Both the position numbers and the translations under genes were made by a program. Below, one piece after another: positions 23,990 to 35,308 of a DNA stretch of 64,000 nucleotides. This stretch comes from Anadara kagoshimensis (Eukaryota; Mollusca; Bivalvia; Arcoida; Arcidae), in contig CM037870.1 of NCBI GenBank assembly GCA_021292105.1, positions 18,593,087-18,657,086 of the forward strand, read 5' to 3'. The number at the start of each line of letters is the position of its first letter. Positions within the stretch are counted from its first letter, which is position 1. The notes below the pieces were generated by a model. That model was not told the DNA's origin. It searched no databases and was given only the letters and a program-made list of their open reading frames with translations.

Positions 23990-24830
23990 TTGTGATGATG
24001 ATGACACTATGTCGATGATGATGTGGCATGATGATCTGGTGAAGATGATGACAATAATAATGATGATGATGACATTCAGTTCTGCTGCTGCTGATGATGA
24101 TGATGTCACCATGATGATGATGATATGACATGAGGAGATATAATGATGATGATGATGATGATGATGATGATGTGACACGAGGAGATATGATAATGATGTT
24201 GATGATGGTGATGACATGAGTTCTGTTGATGCCGATGATGATAATGATTATCGAGATGAAGAAGATGATAGTGATGGTGGTGATGAAAATAAACTCTGCT
24301 GCTATGAATGGTGATGGTGATGATGACGATGTGACTTGACGAACTATGATGATGATTATGATGGTGACATGAGTTCTGTTGCTACCGATGATGATGATGG
24401 TGGCAATGATGACATTCAGTACTGCTGAGCACTGTCGATAGTATGATGATGATGATGATGATGATGATGATGGTGGTGATGACATTCAGTTCTGCTGCTG
24501 TCGATGATGATAATAATTCACGATGATGATGATGATGACAAAGCCAATGTCTTCATGCTGATGATGTGACATGATGATGATGACATTCAGTACTGCTGCT
24601 GCTGATAATGATGATGATTATGTGACACGAAGAGCTATGATGATGATGTGACCATATTTATGATGTAACATGAGGATTTCTGAAAATGATTAATATAATG
24701 GTGGTGGTGATTGTCATGGCATGGGTTCTACTGCTGCTGCTAATGACGACGATGATGATGATATCTTCATGTTGATGATCAAAATGTGATATGAGAAGTG
24801 ATAATGATGATGATGGTGGTGATTACAGAT
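23990..24830. repeat. GAT-rich trinucleotide array (~840 bp)
   Basis: Imperfect (GAT)n blocks separated by recurring GACATTCAGTTCTGCTGCTG and GTGACATGAGGAGATAT segments, so it is a compound higher-order repeat rather than a plain microsatellite. Long His/Ser/Ile open frames on the minus strand are artefacts of the triplet repeat. Confidence 0.85.
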
Positions 24831-25226
24831 CCAGTTTGGGTTTTCTTCCAGTCAACTGCGTTTTAGTGGAGTTATGCCCCTTTCACTTTGTGAATTTTAT
24901 CAAAATGATGGTTTCTCTGGACTTTTTGCCGTTACGCTTGAGATATTTCACTCAGATTTGGGGTCGAGTCTTTAGTAGCCTCTCTTAGTTTTTGAAAAAT
25001 TGAAAATTTATGTTTATGCGAATTACTTAGTTTACTTAATTGATAAACATTGCGTGGCATGTTCATTTTGACCATTGTAACATATCTATATGTTAGAACC
25101 TAACAACTTGCATAAAAAGCAGACTTGTTGTTAGAAGCTTCCCGATCACAGTATCCATTATTTGCATGATTTTCATTTGTTACTGATTCATTAAACAAAT
25201 CTCAGTTTCAAGTGCACATATTTTTG

Positions 25227-26508
25227 TACAGCGTGAACAAAGTGAACGTGTACATTGTTGTCACTTTCTTCCAAGATATCGAGCTTCTTTGCTATGAAAT
25301 TATAAGATATGAGTACACCTGAAAATAGTGCGCCTGGTAAATGAGCGTGAAAGAAGTATATCTGTTTTATCGTGAGATATGTATTCTGAGACGGGTAATG
25401 CATTTGATTACATATGCACATTTGGAATAAATTATCGAAATACATTTCGGAATCTAGTAAAATATTGCGACGGGATGCATCTAATAATTTCTGCAATTTG
25501 GCGAACTGATCTCATGTTTACAATAAAAAGTAGTTCGAGAAGTTTGCGTCCTACGATGTAAAATCATAACTTTTTAAGAAATGAACAGCAACGGCAGGTT
25601 GTTTAATTAATTCTTCGTGAAATCTGCGGAAATTTAAAATTTATTTTTTTGAAGGTTATGATAACGTATTTTAATGTTGAGGCAATTGTGTCATATTTTA
25701 AAATGTTTATCGATTAGATTTTACTTTCGTGAAAGGGAGATAATTCGTACAGTGTCGTGTGTAAATTTCAAATACAGTCGTTTTACCAGTTCCGAACAGG
25801 GTTTCATATAAGCGCTGCTTCAGACGTCATCCACAAGCAGAGGAAATAAAATTTATGTGGTGTAATAATACAAATGTTTACTGATTCCAAAATAACGACA
25901 CCTGTCCTAAAAAACACGTGGTAGTATGTTTTCTTGAAAAAAGCATTTCCGTGATCACGATTTGTTTACATCGTTAAACTAGGTCACCAACAATCGGAAG
26001 CGGTTGAAGAAACACATTCAAGTAGAAGCAAATTGAGAAAGTTAGTTTGCGATTCCTTTAATTGAACGGGATTGAAATTTTAGATTATTCGGTAGTAAAA
26101 ATTCGGAACTGGTAAAACAACTAAATGATCCAGTTATGCATACAACCGCTAGAATGTACCCCCTAATAGCGACGGTAGGATCTGCAAAACTCTACTTTCT
26201 CTCTATCCGAAATGACAAAACGATCGGGTACAACTTTTTTAAATTTTAATTACCGATTGTCTTTTTCATATATTTATGAAATTAATTTTTTCTACCATTT
26301 AATTCAGCAATACATGGTTTGGTACATAAAAATTTGTTTCTTTTTCAAAAAAAAAAAAAAAAACGTCCGTCGGACTATGCATAGATCGACACCCCTCCCC
26401 TCCCCCCCCCCCCCCCCCCCCCCCCCCCGAATTTTCGGTTATATTCTGTCTTGCCACAACACAATTTTCCCAACATCGCTGTACAACAGCACGACAGTGC
26501 TATGTTTT
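25227..26508. repeat. Dispersed element, copy B
   Basis: Second copy of the element at 19518-21104 with the same orientation and ends (TTGTACAGCGTGAAC... and CGCTGTACAACAGCACGACA). It lacks the nested MITE and two short segments around 25995-26010. It contains poly-A (26347-26362) and a ~27-base poly-C (26402-26428) where copy A has CACCCCACCCC. Confidence 0.75.
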
Positions 26509-27806
26509 TATCAAATTGCTCAGTTTAGCTGATGCTTCAGTACCTTCAGTACTTTGATTAGAATGAAGTCAGCGTTTCCTTTTATTGAGCAATACAAAAT
26601 AGGCAGTCAACTGGCATCGGGAAACCAGTTATAAATGACGTAATTTTGATTTCCGAGTAGCAAATCTCTGCCTTCTTCATTGTTATACTCTCATATTTAA
26701 AATAGTTCCGAACAGTGGTCATTGACGACAGTAAAAATGGCGTCAACTTCTGATGATGATGATCCTGGTACACCACCAAAAAACGGCAGAAAATCGAACA
26801 TGGCCCGAATATTTCATTATTACTGACAAGGTACCCCAAATTACTGAAAACATGAGCTGGTATTACTGATGACACTAAGACAGGGTTGGCATCTCTGTAT
26901 TTTAGCACTGTATGTAGATATACTTAATTACTAGGTTCACACTAATTTTTTTTCATCAGTAGCCAAAAGTGCACGAACAAAAATTTGCCAATGTCAAAAA
27001 CGTTCATTTTTCTGTATTCTTCATGTTTTGACAACTGTAATTGCCATTGTGTTTTTTCTATTTGTCACAACCTAAATTCTATTTCAGACTTTGACCTTTC
27101 ATCAGAATTTCAATGAAACTGCAATTAGTGTTCATTATTTATATATAATATCAAAAGATATTAATTTTGTAAAAATATTTAATGACAAAACACTAGACTG
27201 ATTGTTATGAATAAATCTTTGCTAATTATCAGTCTGTGTTTAGTCATACAATATTTTGTAACAAGTATCATCCATCAAGACTGAGGTCACCAATGAATTC
27301 AAGTAGTGGCTGCTGAACTTTTATAGTTAAAAACACATGATAAGAAGTATGAATGTCAAAGAATGTAACGATAGAACACAAGATTAATTTATAAAATAAA
27401 AGTAATCCATTTATATCTATGTTCAGTCGTTTCATAGTTTAAATTCATACAAATATCTTGGGGTAACTTTTAGTGAGGTACTGATCATATTCAATACTGA
27501 AGTAACTACAGTACCTAGTTGATCAACAAGCAAGACTAAATAGAAGATTCAAGATGTTTTTTGGTTAAGTACAAATTCAGTACTGGAAATGACTTTATGA
27601 CTGAATTGCAGTTAGTGCATTTTATTATCTGTTGGAGTACAACTTATGCTGCAGAAGATTTTACATTTGTAATCATCTGGTCTCAACTTCAGTAACCAGA
27701 GGATGATACAATGTATCTGTTGTGTGATATGTTATGAGATGTGGATCTTAAATTAAAAAAAAACAGAAACCAACAACTTGCACTTTATATACATAATAAT
27801 TTCATA
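26509..27806. other. Intergenic between copy B and the zinc-finger fragment
   Basis: No gene or clear exon is seen. Further exons of the minus-strand zinc-finger gene would be expected here, but none could be recognised. Confidence 0.4.
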
Positions 27807-28088
27807 CTAAACTACTAAATCACAGCCCGATGTCCACACATTCGATCGACCGGCACCTTCACAAAGTTCGCAAAACATTGTATTAATACTGGTGTCATAG
27901 TGCAAAAACGAAAATTCTGTAAGCCATGCAGGTTTGAACTTTCTATTTTCTTTGCCCGGCATGTTTACGGAAATACTTTTACTTTTCTTTGCTGGAGACT
28001 CGTTTTGGTTTTGGGAAATACCCCAATTAAACAGAGTCGTTTGAGCTGACCCATTTTCGCATTTACATTTTACACCTTGGGATGACAT
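27807..28088 (-). CDS. ZNF862/TTF-type zinc-finger protein, first coding exon or fragment
   Basis: Starting at Met (28088), the frame reads MSSQGVKCKCENGSAQ..., a Ser/Lys-rich stretch, then KFKPAWLTEFSFLHYDTSIN, followed by TMFCELCEGAGRSNVWTSGCD. The pattern K-F-x-x-x-W-L-x-x-F-x-x-L-x-Y-D...M-F-C-x-x-C...G-C-D is that of the TTF-type zinc finger at the N-terminus of ZNF862-like/hAT-derived proteins. The frame is open upstream to 28181. It ends at a stop 6 codons after GCD, or splices near GATTTA|GTAGTT. No transposase-like body follows, so it is partial: exon 1 with unseen exons to the left, or a relic. The residues up to Cys-Asp are intact. Confidence 0.55.
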   Translation of the reverse strand: MSSQGVKCKCENGSAQTTLFNWGISQNQNESPAKKSKSISVNMPGKENRKFKPAWLTEFSFLHYDTSINTMFCELCEGAGRSNVWTSGCDLVV

Positions 28089-28181
28089 AGTCAAATCATA
28101 AGAATAATCGTTTTCGTTCAAGTTTAAGTCCAATTTAACATAAAATAACAGCAGATAGAAAAATTTCTTCATATTTAACAA

Positions 28182-29156
28182 TAGACGAAGATTTGTATTA
28201 AATTTTATTGGTTCGAGTATATTGTCATAGCGAGCAGGTGCACGTTGCCGGGTTATTTTGCAACATGTGTTTTTTTTATTATTACATTCATTTTCATTAT
28301 TTTCTCTTTTTTTTCCCTTTGATGATTTTATTTAATCTTACTGACGTATCATTTTTAAACGCTAAAAAACTGGAGAAATTATAAAACAAACACACCCCAA
28401 ACTCATACTCCATGTGCTTCTACGTGATTTCCGGAAGTATGTATTGGTACATCGAGTCGGGAGTTGTCTTTACAAAGAAATATCATTTGGTGATTATAGA
28501 GCAATTTGTTTAATTGTTTATTTATCTATCAATGATAAGAATCCATTAGCGTGTATCTTAATGCGGCAAAGTACTCGGTTAAGGCGACAACGCGTACCCA
28601 TTTGTTGATTAGGGCCAGGGGATTAGCTACGATACATTGAACACGACGGTAGACACACCAAACCTATGTTTATTCAATAATTATCGGGACTAATTGGCGA
28701 TTTCTCAATATTTGAATTGAATGATTGGCGATTTACTAATTTTCGTTTTTTAAAAAAAATTAATCGCCAAAATCGTCAATTTTCGCAAATTAATCGCCAA
28801 ATTTTCAAGTTAATCGCCAATGCCGATTTTGGCGACCGAGATCGTGAACCTAGAATTATCAATATGTGATATTGTGTGTATCAGAAGAGGAGGTCGTTCT
28901 AGGCAAATGTAAAAAGTTTGGCTCCTTTGAAATGCAAATCACATTTGTTTGCAATCTTTATCAAGAGCAAAAATGCATACAAAATGTAATGAAAAAAAAA
29001 TGCTATGAACATTTTTATTTAGGCTGTTCCAGCATTTGAGCATGTACTGTTAACAACAGAAGAAAGAAATGTTACTACGCTGCGAATGAGTTGGAACACA
29101 AGATGTCAACAGTATACGTACTTGAAACTGTGCTTTCACACATTAATTAGTTGGAA
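28182..29156. other. Upstream flank shared by the zinc-finger fragment and the TNF-receptor-type gene
   Basis: The two genes are divergent about this interval. 28680-28840 holds a local repeat of GGCGATTT(A)CTAAT/TTAATCGCCAA, partly in inverted orientation, whose core TTGGCGA may be an inverted-repeat element. No exon is seen. Confidence 0.4.
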
Positions 29157-29946
29157 ATGATGTTGATGACAATATTAAGTGCTGTCTTTGCACATCAGGT
29201 ACAGTATTTACATAGTAGTAAAATCCATTTCATTATGCTAAAGGGGTCATAGGTTTTAGGCCCAGCCATTAAGCTACATGGCCTAGCCCCGCAAGAATTA
29301 TTGAGATATTCTCATAGTACATACTACATGTATAACACTTGCAATAAGAACTCAAGCTATTGCAAGCATATCATATAAATATAGTTTGCTATTTAATCAG
29401 AAACTTCTGATTTTCACAAATATTTGTGTTGTTTTTTTTTACCTAATTCAATTTTTCTCATTCAAGATTAGCAGGTTGCCCATGTCTCCTAAAAATCAGT
29501 TTGCCCCTCTAACTTTTTACATTTGAATTATTTATCACTATAACAACTTCTTTTCTGAAGTGAGCTGGGCCCTGAGTGTGCGCTGGTACAAGGCAGACCA
29601 TAAAACACACTCACTTCGCATACAAGCACGAATTTGGTCATAGAATAATTCATAGAGATATTAAGAAGTTGTCATTGCTGAAAAATTGCTAATGAACAAA
29701 AAATTGAGTTTTCTTACATTTTACAATAAACAGAATCATACAGTTGTGATGCATGATTCTGACACATGACAAATATCATATTGAATTTATTAAACTCATT
29801 AAATGAAATATATGCAACTTGCACAAGACTTGTTGCATAAAAAATTATTTAACTCATTAAATAATTCCAATACTACTCATGCAAATTCCTATATAATAAT
29901 AATAATAATAATAAATATTATATATATATATATTAATATATATATA

Positions 29947-29984
<38 letters not shown>

Positions 29985-32900
29985 TAATAAAAATACTTAA
30001 TTTTTATTCACTAAAGCTTTTCTCAAGGCTTTCAGGAATATAAACAAAACATGCATAAATTCTTGAGTTTTTAACCTGAATCTGTGTGGATTACGATCTC
30101 TTTCAGAGTTCACCTGTAGTTTGAAGTTGATCACACTTTTTTATTTATTTTAAGGTGTTTATTGTATCAGCTATCTCCTCGCAGTGTGGCTTCAGATATG
30201 TGGAAAATCCAGAAATCCCAGGAGTTTGTTGTAATCCGAGGTTTAATTGCCCGCATGGTAAGTTTAATGCCAGATAAAGTTATGTTTAAAATGATAACAC
30301 TTAAGTATGAATGTAGAAACTTTTCTATTTTAAAAGGCAAAAGTTAGGAATTAACCTAACAAAACCATTGTCTCAAGTAGCTTGTATAATTTGCTTTCTA
30401 ACTTGGAATAAAATTTAATATATGTTTACATATACGTCAGTTATGAGGATACTTTCACAACCTTTTAAATAAGGCCTCTGAAATACATCAGTGACAAGTT
30501 TGATATAGAGTTGTGTTATCACCAAGTTTATGGTGACATGTACCTTAGTTGTTAAAGCATCAGATTCAAGATCCAAGTGTCTTGGGTTCCAACCTCACAG
30601 AGGCACATTATGATCTTAAGTACATTGCTGCTGACTTACCCAGTGTCAGGAAAATGGATTGGTGGAACAGCAACCTCTCTGCAGCTGCTGTTCCTGTGCT
30701 CGGTTTCACAATCGATCCTTATCTAAGAGTTTCCTTAACTTAACTTTAGCAAATTTTGGTAATCTCTTTTTGAAAATACTGATGAATATTTTTGTCAAAA
30801 CTAAATGCAAATGTTTTAATCTAGAAGTTATCTTAAAATTGACACCTTATATTCCCAAATATCTTCAAAATTTACAGAATTATAAAGATTTGAAATTTTG
30901 CAAGATTTAAGTTAATAAGGAAAATCTTAGTTAAGGAATGATTGTGAAACAGGGGCCTGGTCAGACACTTGTCATGGTTGGAACCCACAACCTGCCACAT
31001 ACAGAGCAAGCAGTTTACCAGCATAGCTACTGTGGTGGTGTGTGATATGATATAGATTCCTCATTATACATTAAGGCGTTTATAAAACATCCATTCACTT
31101 TAGATAATTGAGCTTTCTTTATAATTCAGGAAATGAGATAGTTAGATGTAGGCAGTCTTTTGAGAATGATACTTGTCAACAATGTCCAGCTGGATATGTA
31201 CAACCTGATATGATATCATCCTTTGATAAACTTGAAGTTACAAAATGTTTCAGAAACACTAGTAAATGTTTGGCTCGAGGTAAGTTCTCTGTAATATTAA
31301 GATAATTGTTGATGATAAATTTTTAAATCAACTTAATTTTAAAAAAAAACTACATTCAAGACAGCTATTGTAAACTTTCATTGACCTCTGTTAACTTTTG
31401 CGATTCTCTTGCCAAAACCATTTCTTGAGTATTAACTTCCACAATATTGACTTTAGCTGAATATTTGGTTTAAATAATACCATTTTCAAAAACATTTTTG
31501 CATAGATTAACTTTCAGGATTATTTTGTCCTTTCAAAACAAAACTAAATACAAATGTTTTAAATGCTAGAAGTGATCTTCAAAAAGGCACTTTAAATTTC
31601 TTGATATTTTAATTTTAAATAAAATTATTAATGTATGAAATTTGGTCAAATTTAAGTTAATGTTAAATCAGTAGGTCCAGGACCTGGGACCCAGGATCAC
31701 CTCAAGCTGATAACAATTGTATCTATTTCTCTTAGACATTTTTTTTAAATTCTGAAAAAGATCTCAAAAATTTTAGTAAAGGAAAATCTTGGTAAAAGAA
31801 TGATGGTGAAACTTGGGATAATTAAATGGGCATATATTGCTCTGCATAGTGGCATTTTTGTTTCTAGGTGTCTTAGAATGTCAGGGAGAAATGCAATTCT
31901 GTTCAGAAAATGTCCGGGAATTTTAAATAATTCAACTGTAGGAACCTTGTTAAATAGTAAAAATGTTAAATATCCCAGGTGAGCAATAAGGTCCAATTGG
32001 CATTTTGTTTATCATTGTTTTTGTCTATTTCAGATTCTACTTATTCAAGAGAAAAGGAAAATGGTTGTCATGGAAAGAATGGATGTAAATGTGATACATA
32101 TAAATGTTACTATGACGACTACTGTGTATGTACTCTTACACAGCCATGTGGTGTCAATGAAGAACTTGACCCAGATAAAAAAGGTAAGCCATTATGTGTA
32201 AAGGTACAAAAAAGAGAATCTTACAATCCTACAAACAATTGCAGTTGCTTTTATTAGAACTGTATGTAATCAAACCTGTCTTTAAAGACTGCCTTTATAT
32301 AAGGGACACCTGGTTTTAAAAGCCTGTAAATTATTTTGTTATATAGCAAAATATGCTTTGCATAGAAATTAATTGATAAATTCCAAGATGTGTCAGCCTG
32401 CAATTTGTATCGATATTTGCATGCAAACTTTGTTTCATTCAAAGGTTTCTTGAAACAATTTTTCTAATAGGGTTCACCACTGTACCAGGTGGTCAATACC
32501 TCTTAACGTTTGTGTGGAACATTTTGGAAAACGTCAACGTCACAAATTCCCGGAATAATGTCGTTTTTACGGGAAAATGTCATTTGTGCGATTCCATGTT
32601 TATTGGAAACAAGCGTTTCACAGACAAGTTAGAAGGTATCACGTGGTACAGCGGCGAACCCCATTGTATACTTTGTCACGTGCCACTGTGTTTGATGTCA
32701 TACATCACTGTGTTCATGTCATATTGCACTAGTTCCTATATCCATATACAAGAACTAGTGCAATATTTATGTATTGTGAGAGACAATGGTATTTTAGATG
32801 AAATACTGATTGGAAATGAATGACGCCTATGTTTGCTATATATAATAAAAGGGTTATTGAACTGATATTGTGAAATATTGTCCCTCATTGACTCAACACT

Positions 32901-35230
32901 TGCACTCACAAGCTTGTCAGCTTGGGACAGTATTTTACAATATCAATTCAATAACCTTAAAGTCCCAATTGCTCTTTATTTATGTTATTTGAACCTGTAT
33001 TTAAGGGCCACCTGTCCATAAAGGCCACTTTCATTGGTTCCTTTGGATGGCCTTAATAAATGGGTTTGACTATATATATATGTATCAGGGCCTCGGAAAC
33101 TTCAGTCCGGCCCGTCGGACATTTTTTGTACAAGCAAAAAAAAAAAAAAAAAAAAAGGTCGGTGTACAGGGCTGTCTATGCGTGCATTTATTTGTCAATG
33201 TCAAACCAACCAAACTGTTTTGGGCCACCGCGATTGCCAATTTTAATCCATGTGCATTATTAGACCACGATGTTTATTGCATGTGTATTAGGTGAAATCT
33301 AAGACGACTCAGACGTTTACTGCTTCTCCAAGCTTCCGCGATATGCTGTTATTATCAATATGCGTTACTGTCCACGATGCTTCATATTGCACGTCCGCCA
33401 TATTGTTTACTAACAATCGTGAATTTTCGTATTCCGAAGATTGGCGAGAGGTTCTAGATAGGTATCACGAAGCACGGTATAAACGGGAACGGCTTGACGA
33501 GGTTCCAATATATTTATGTGAATGAAAGATATTAGTGGCTAAAATAAAATTTAATCGCGTTTCTGTATTTATTAATAAAAAAAAAACAGTTACGAAGCGC
33601 GTAGTAGGTAATTTTCAACACCCCGCGTGGAACACCTTTGATAACAAATCGTCACCCTTGACCGACACTCGTTATGGCTTCCGTAATCAACACAGTTACA
33701 ACTATGCACTTATTATTAAACAAACACACGTTTGAAGAAAGTTATTATGATTCGGACTGGGAAACAAAAGAAATAGACAGTAAGACACGCGGCATGCGAC
33801 TACTTAAGTCCACAGGTATTTACTGATTAATAAACAATCACCTGATAATTAGATCGAGTTGTAGTTGACAGGTAAACACGTGGTAAGGACAATACACTTA
33901 GTGAAGTCGGGTTGAGTTTAAAAGACCGACAGACAGACTGCGCGGTAGTTTACTTTTGTCAGACCGAAAACTGATTTGTCCGTTTAATATTCCTGTTGTA
34001 AAATTGAAAATGTCCGAAAACAAAAAATGTCCGACTGGTGATTTTTCACGTCGGTCAAAATAAATTTTTGTCGGACATGTCCGGCAAATATGACCGTTTC
34101 CGGACCTCTGATATGTATATATATAATAATATATATATATATATATTATAACCCTTCCCACACTGTTTACAAAGTTTAAGGATTATGCATGTGTACATTG
34201 GAACCACCCTGTCCATTTGTCTGTTCATCCCAATATTGTGTCCAATTTCTGCACATTGGCCAACAGGCCACATGTAAATGCTCAACTCTGACAGCCAACA
34301 TAATTGACAGATTGTCGGCCAAGTTCACTATGTTCCGACAAAGGGTCGACATGCTTGAATTACACAGAAAAAGAATGAAAACTCGACCTGAAACCTGTGC
34401 AGTTTAATGACGTCACTGACACTAGAATGTCATTAGTTGCCGTGCCGCTGCTTTGGTACCGTGATGGCGGCCAGTGTCAGAACATTGTGGGCGTGGCTGG
34501 CGATAGGTCAATTTCCATATCTTTGGAATGATTTTGATCAAAGACAAACTTGTAACAAATGTTTACCAACATGAGACAATTTGCCACATTTCAAATTTAG
34601 ATGACATTGTGTTAATCAAAGGTCATATAATTACTCGCAAATTCCAGTGTTTTACCTGCATTGTAGAGCCCTGACAAGGTGAAATCCTCCCTAAGTGATG
34701 TTTAGGAGGGGATTCATCTCCCAAGAGACTGTTTTAGTTTACTTTGATAAGTAGAACACACTAAAATGAAATTCCCAGTCTAAAAAAGTTAAAAAAGTTA
34801 AAGTTTGTCCAAAGTCTAGAGGTTTAGCAGACACAGCTGCATTGATTTTGATGGAAAGAACAGTCACTGCTTATGTTTAAGGCTTGGTCAGACTCCCGCT
34901 GGGGTTCGAATCCACGACCACCCACATACAAATGGCATTCTACCAACATAATTTCATATATAGATACAATCTAGTTAATGAACATGTAAGGTAAAAAAGG
35001 ATTTTAATTCTAGAACATAAAAGTAGTTTAATTATGGACTTAATTTGATTTCAGAATGTGTACCATGCAAAGAATTTACATTTAAACCAACCACTGGATG
35101 TTCTCCTTGTATAACCAATGTGACAGCTTGGTAAGTTTCTCTCTCTCTCTCTCTCCCTCTCTCTCTCTCTCCCTCTCTCTCTCCCTCTCTCATCTCTCTC
35201 TCTCTTGCTCTCTCTCTTTTTCTCTCTCTC

Positions 35231-35308
<78 letters not shown>

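Noticed and set aside
23952..24485. 177-residue open frame rich in Ser, Ile and His on the minus strand
   Set aside because: It is the translation of an imperfect GAT/ATC trinucleotide array; no non-repeat protein content.
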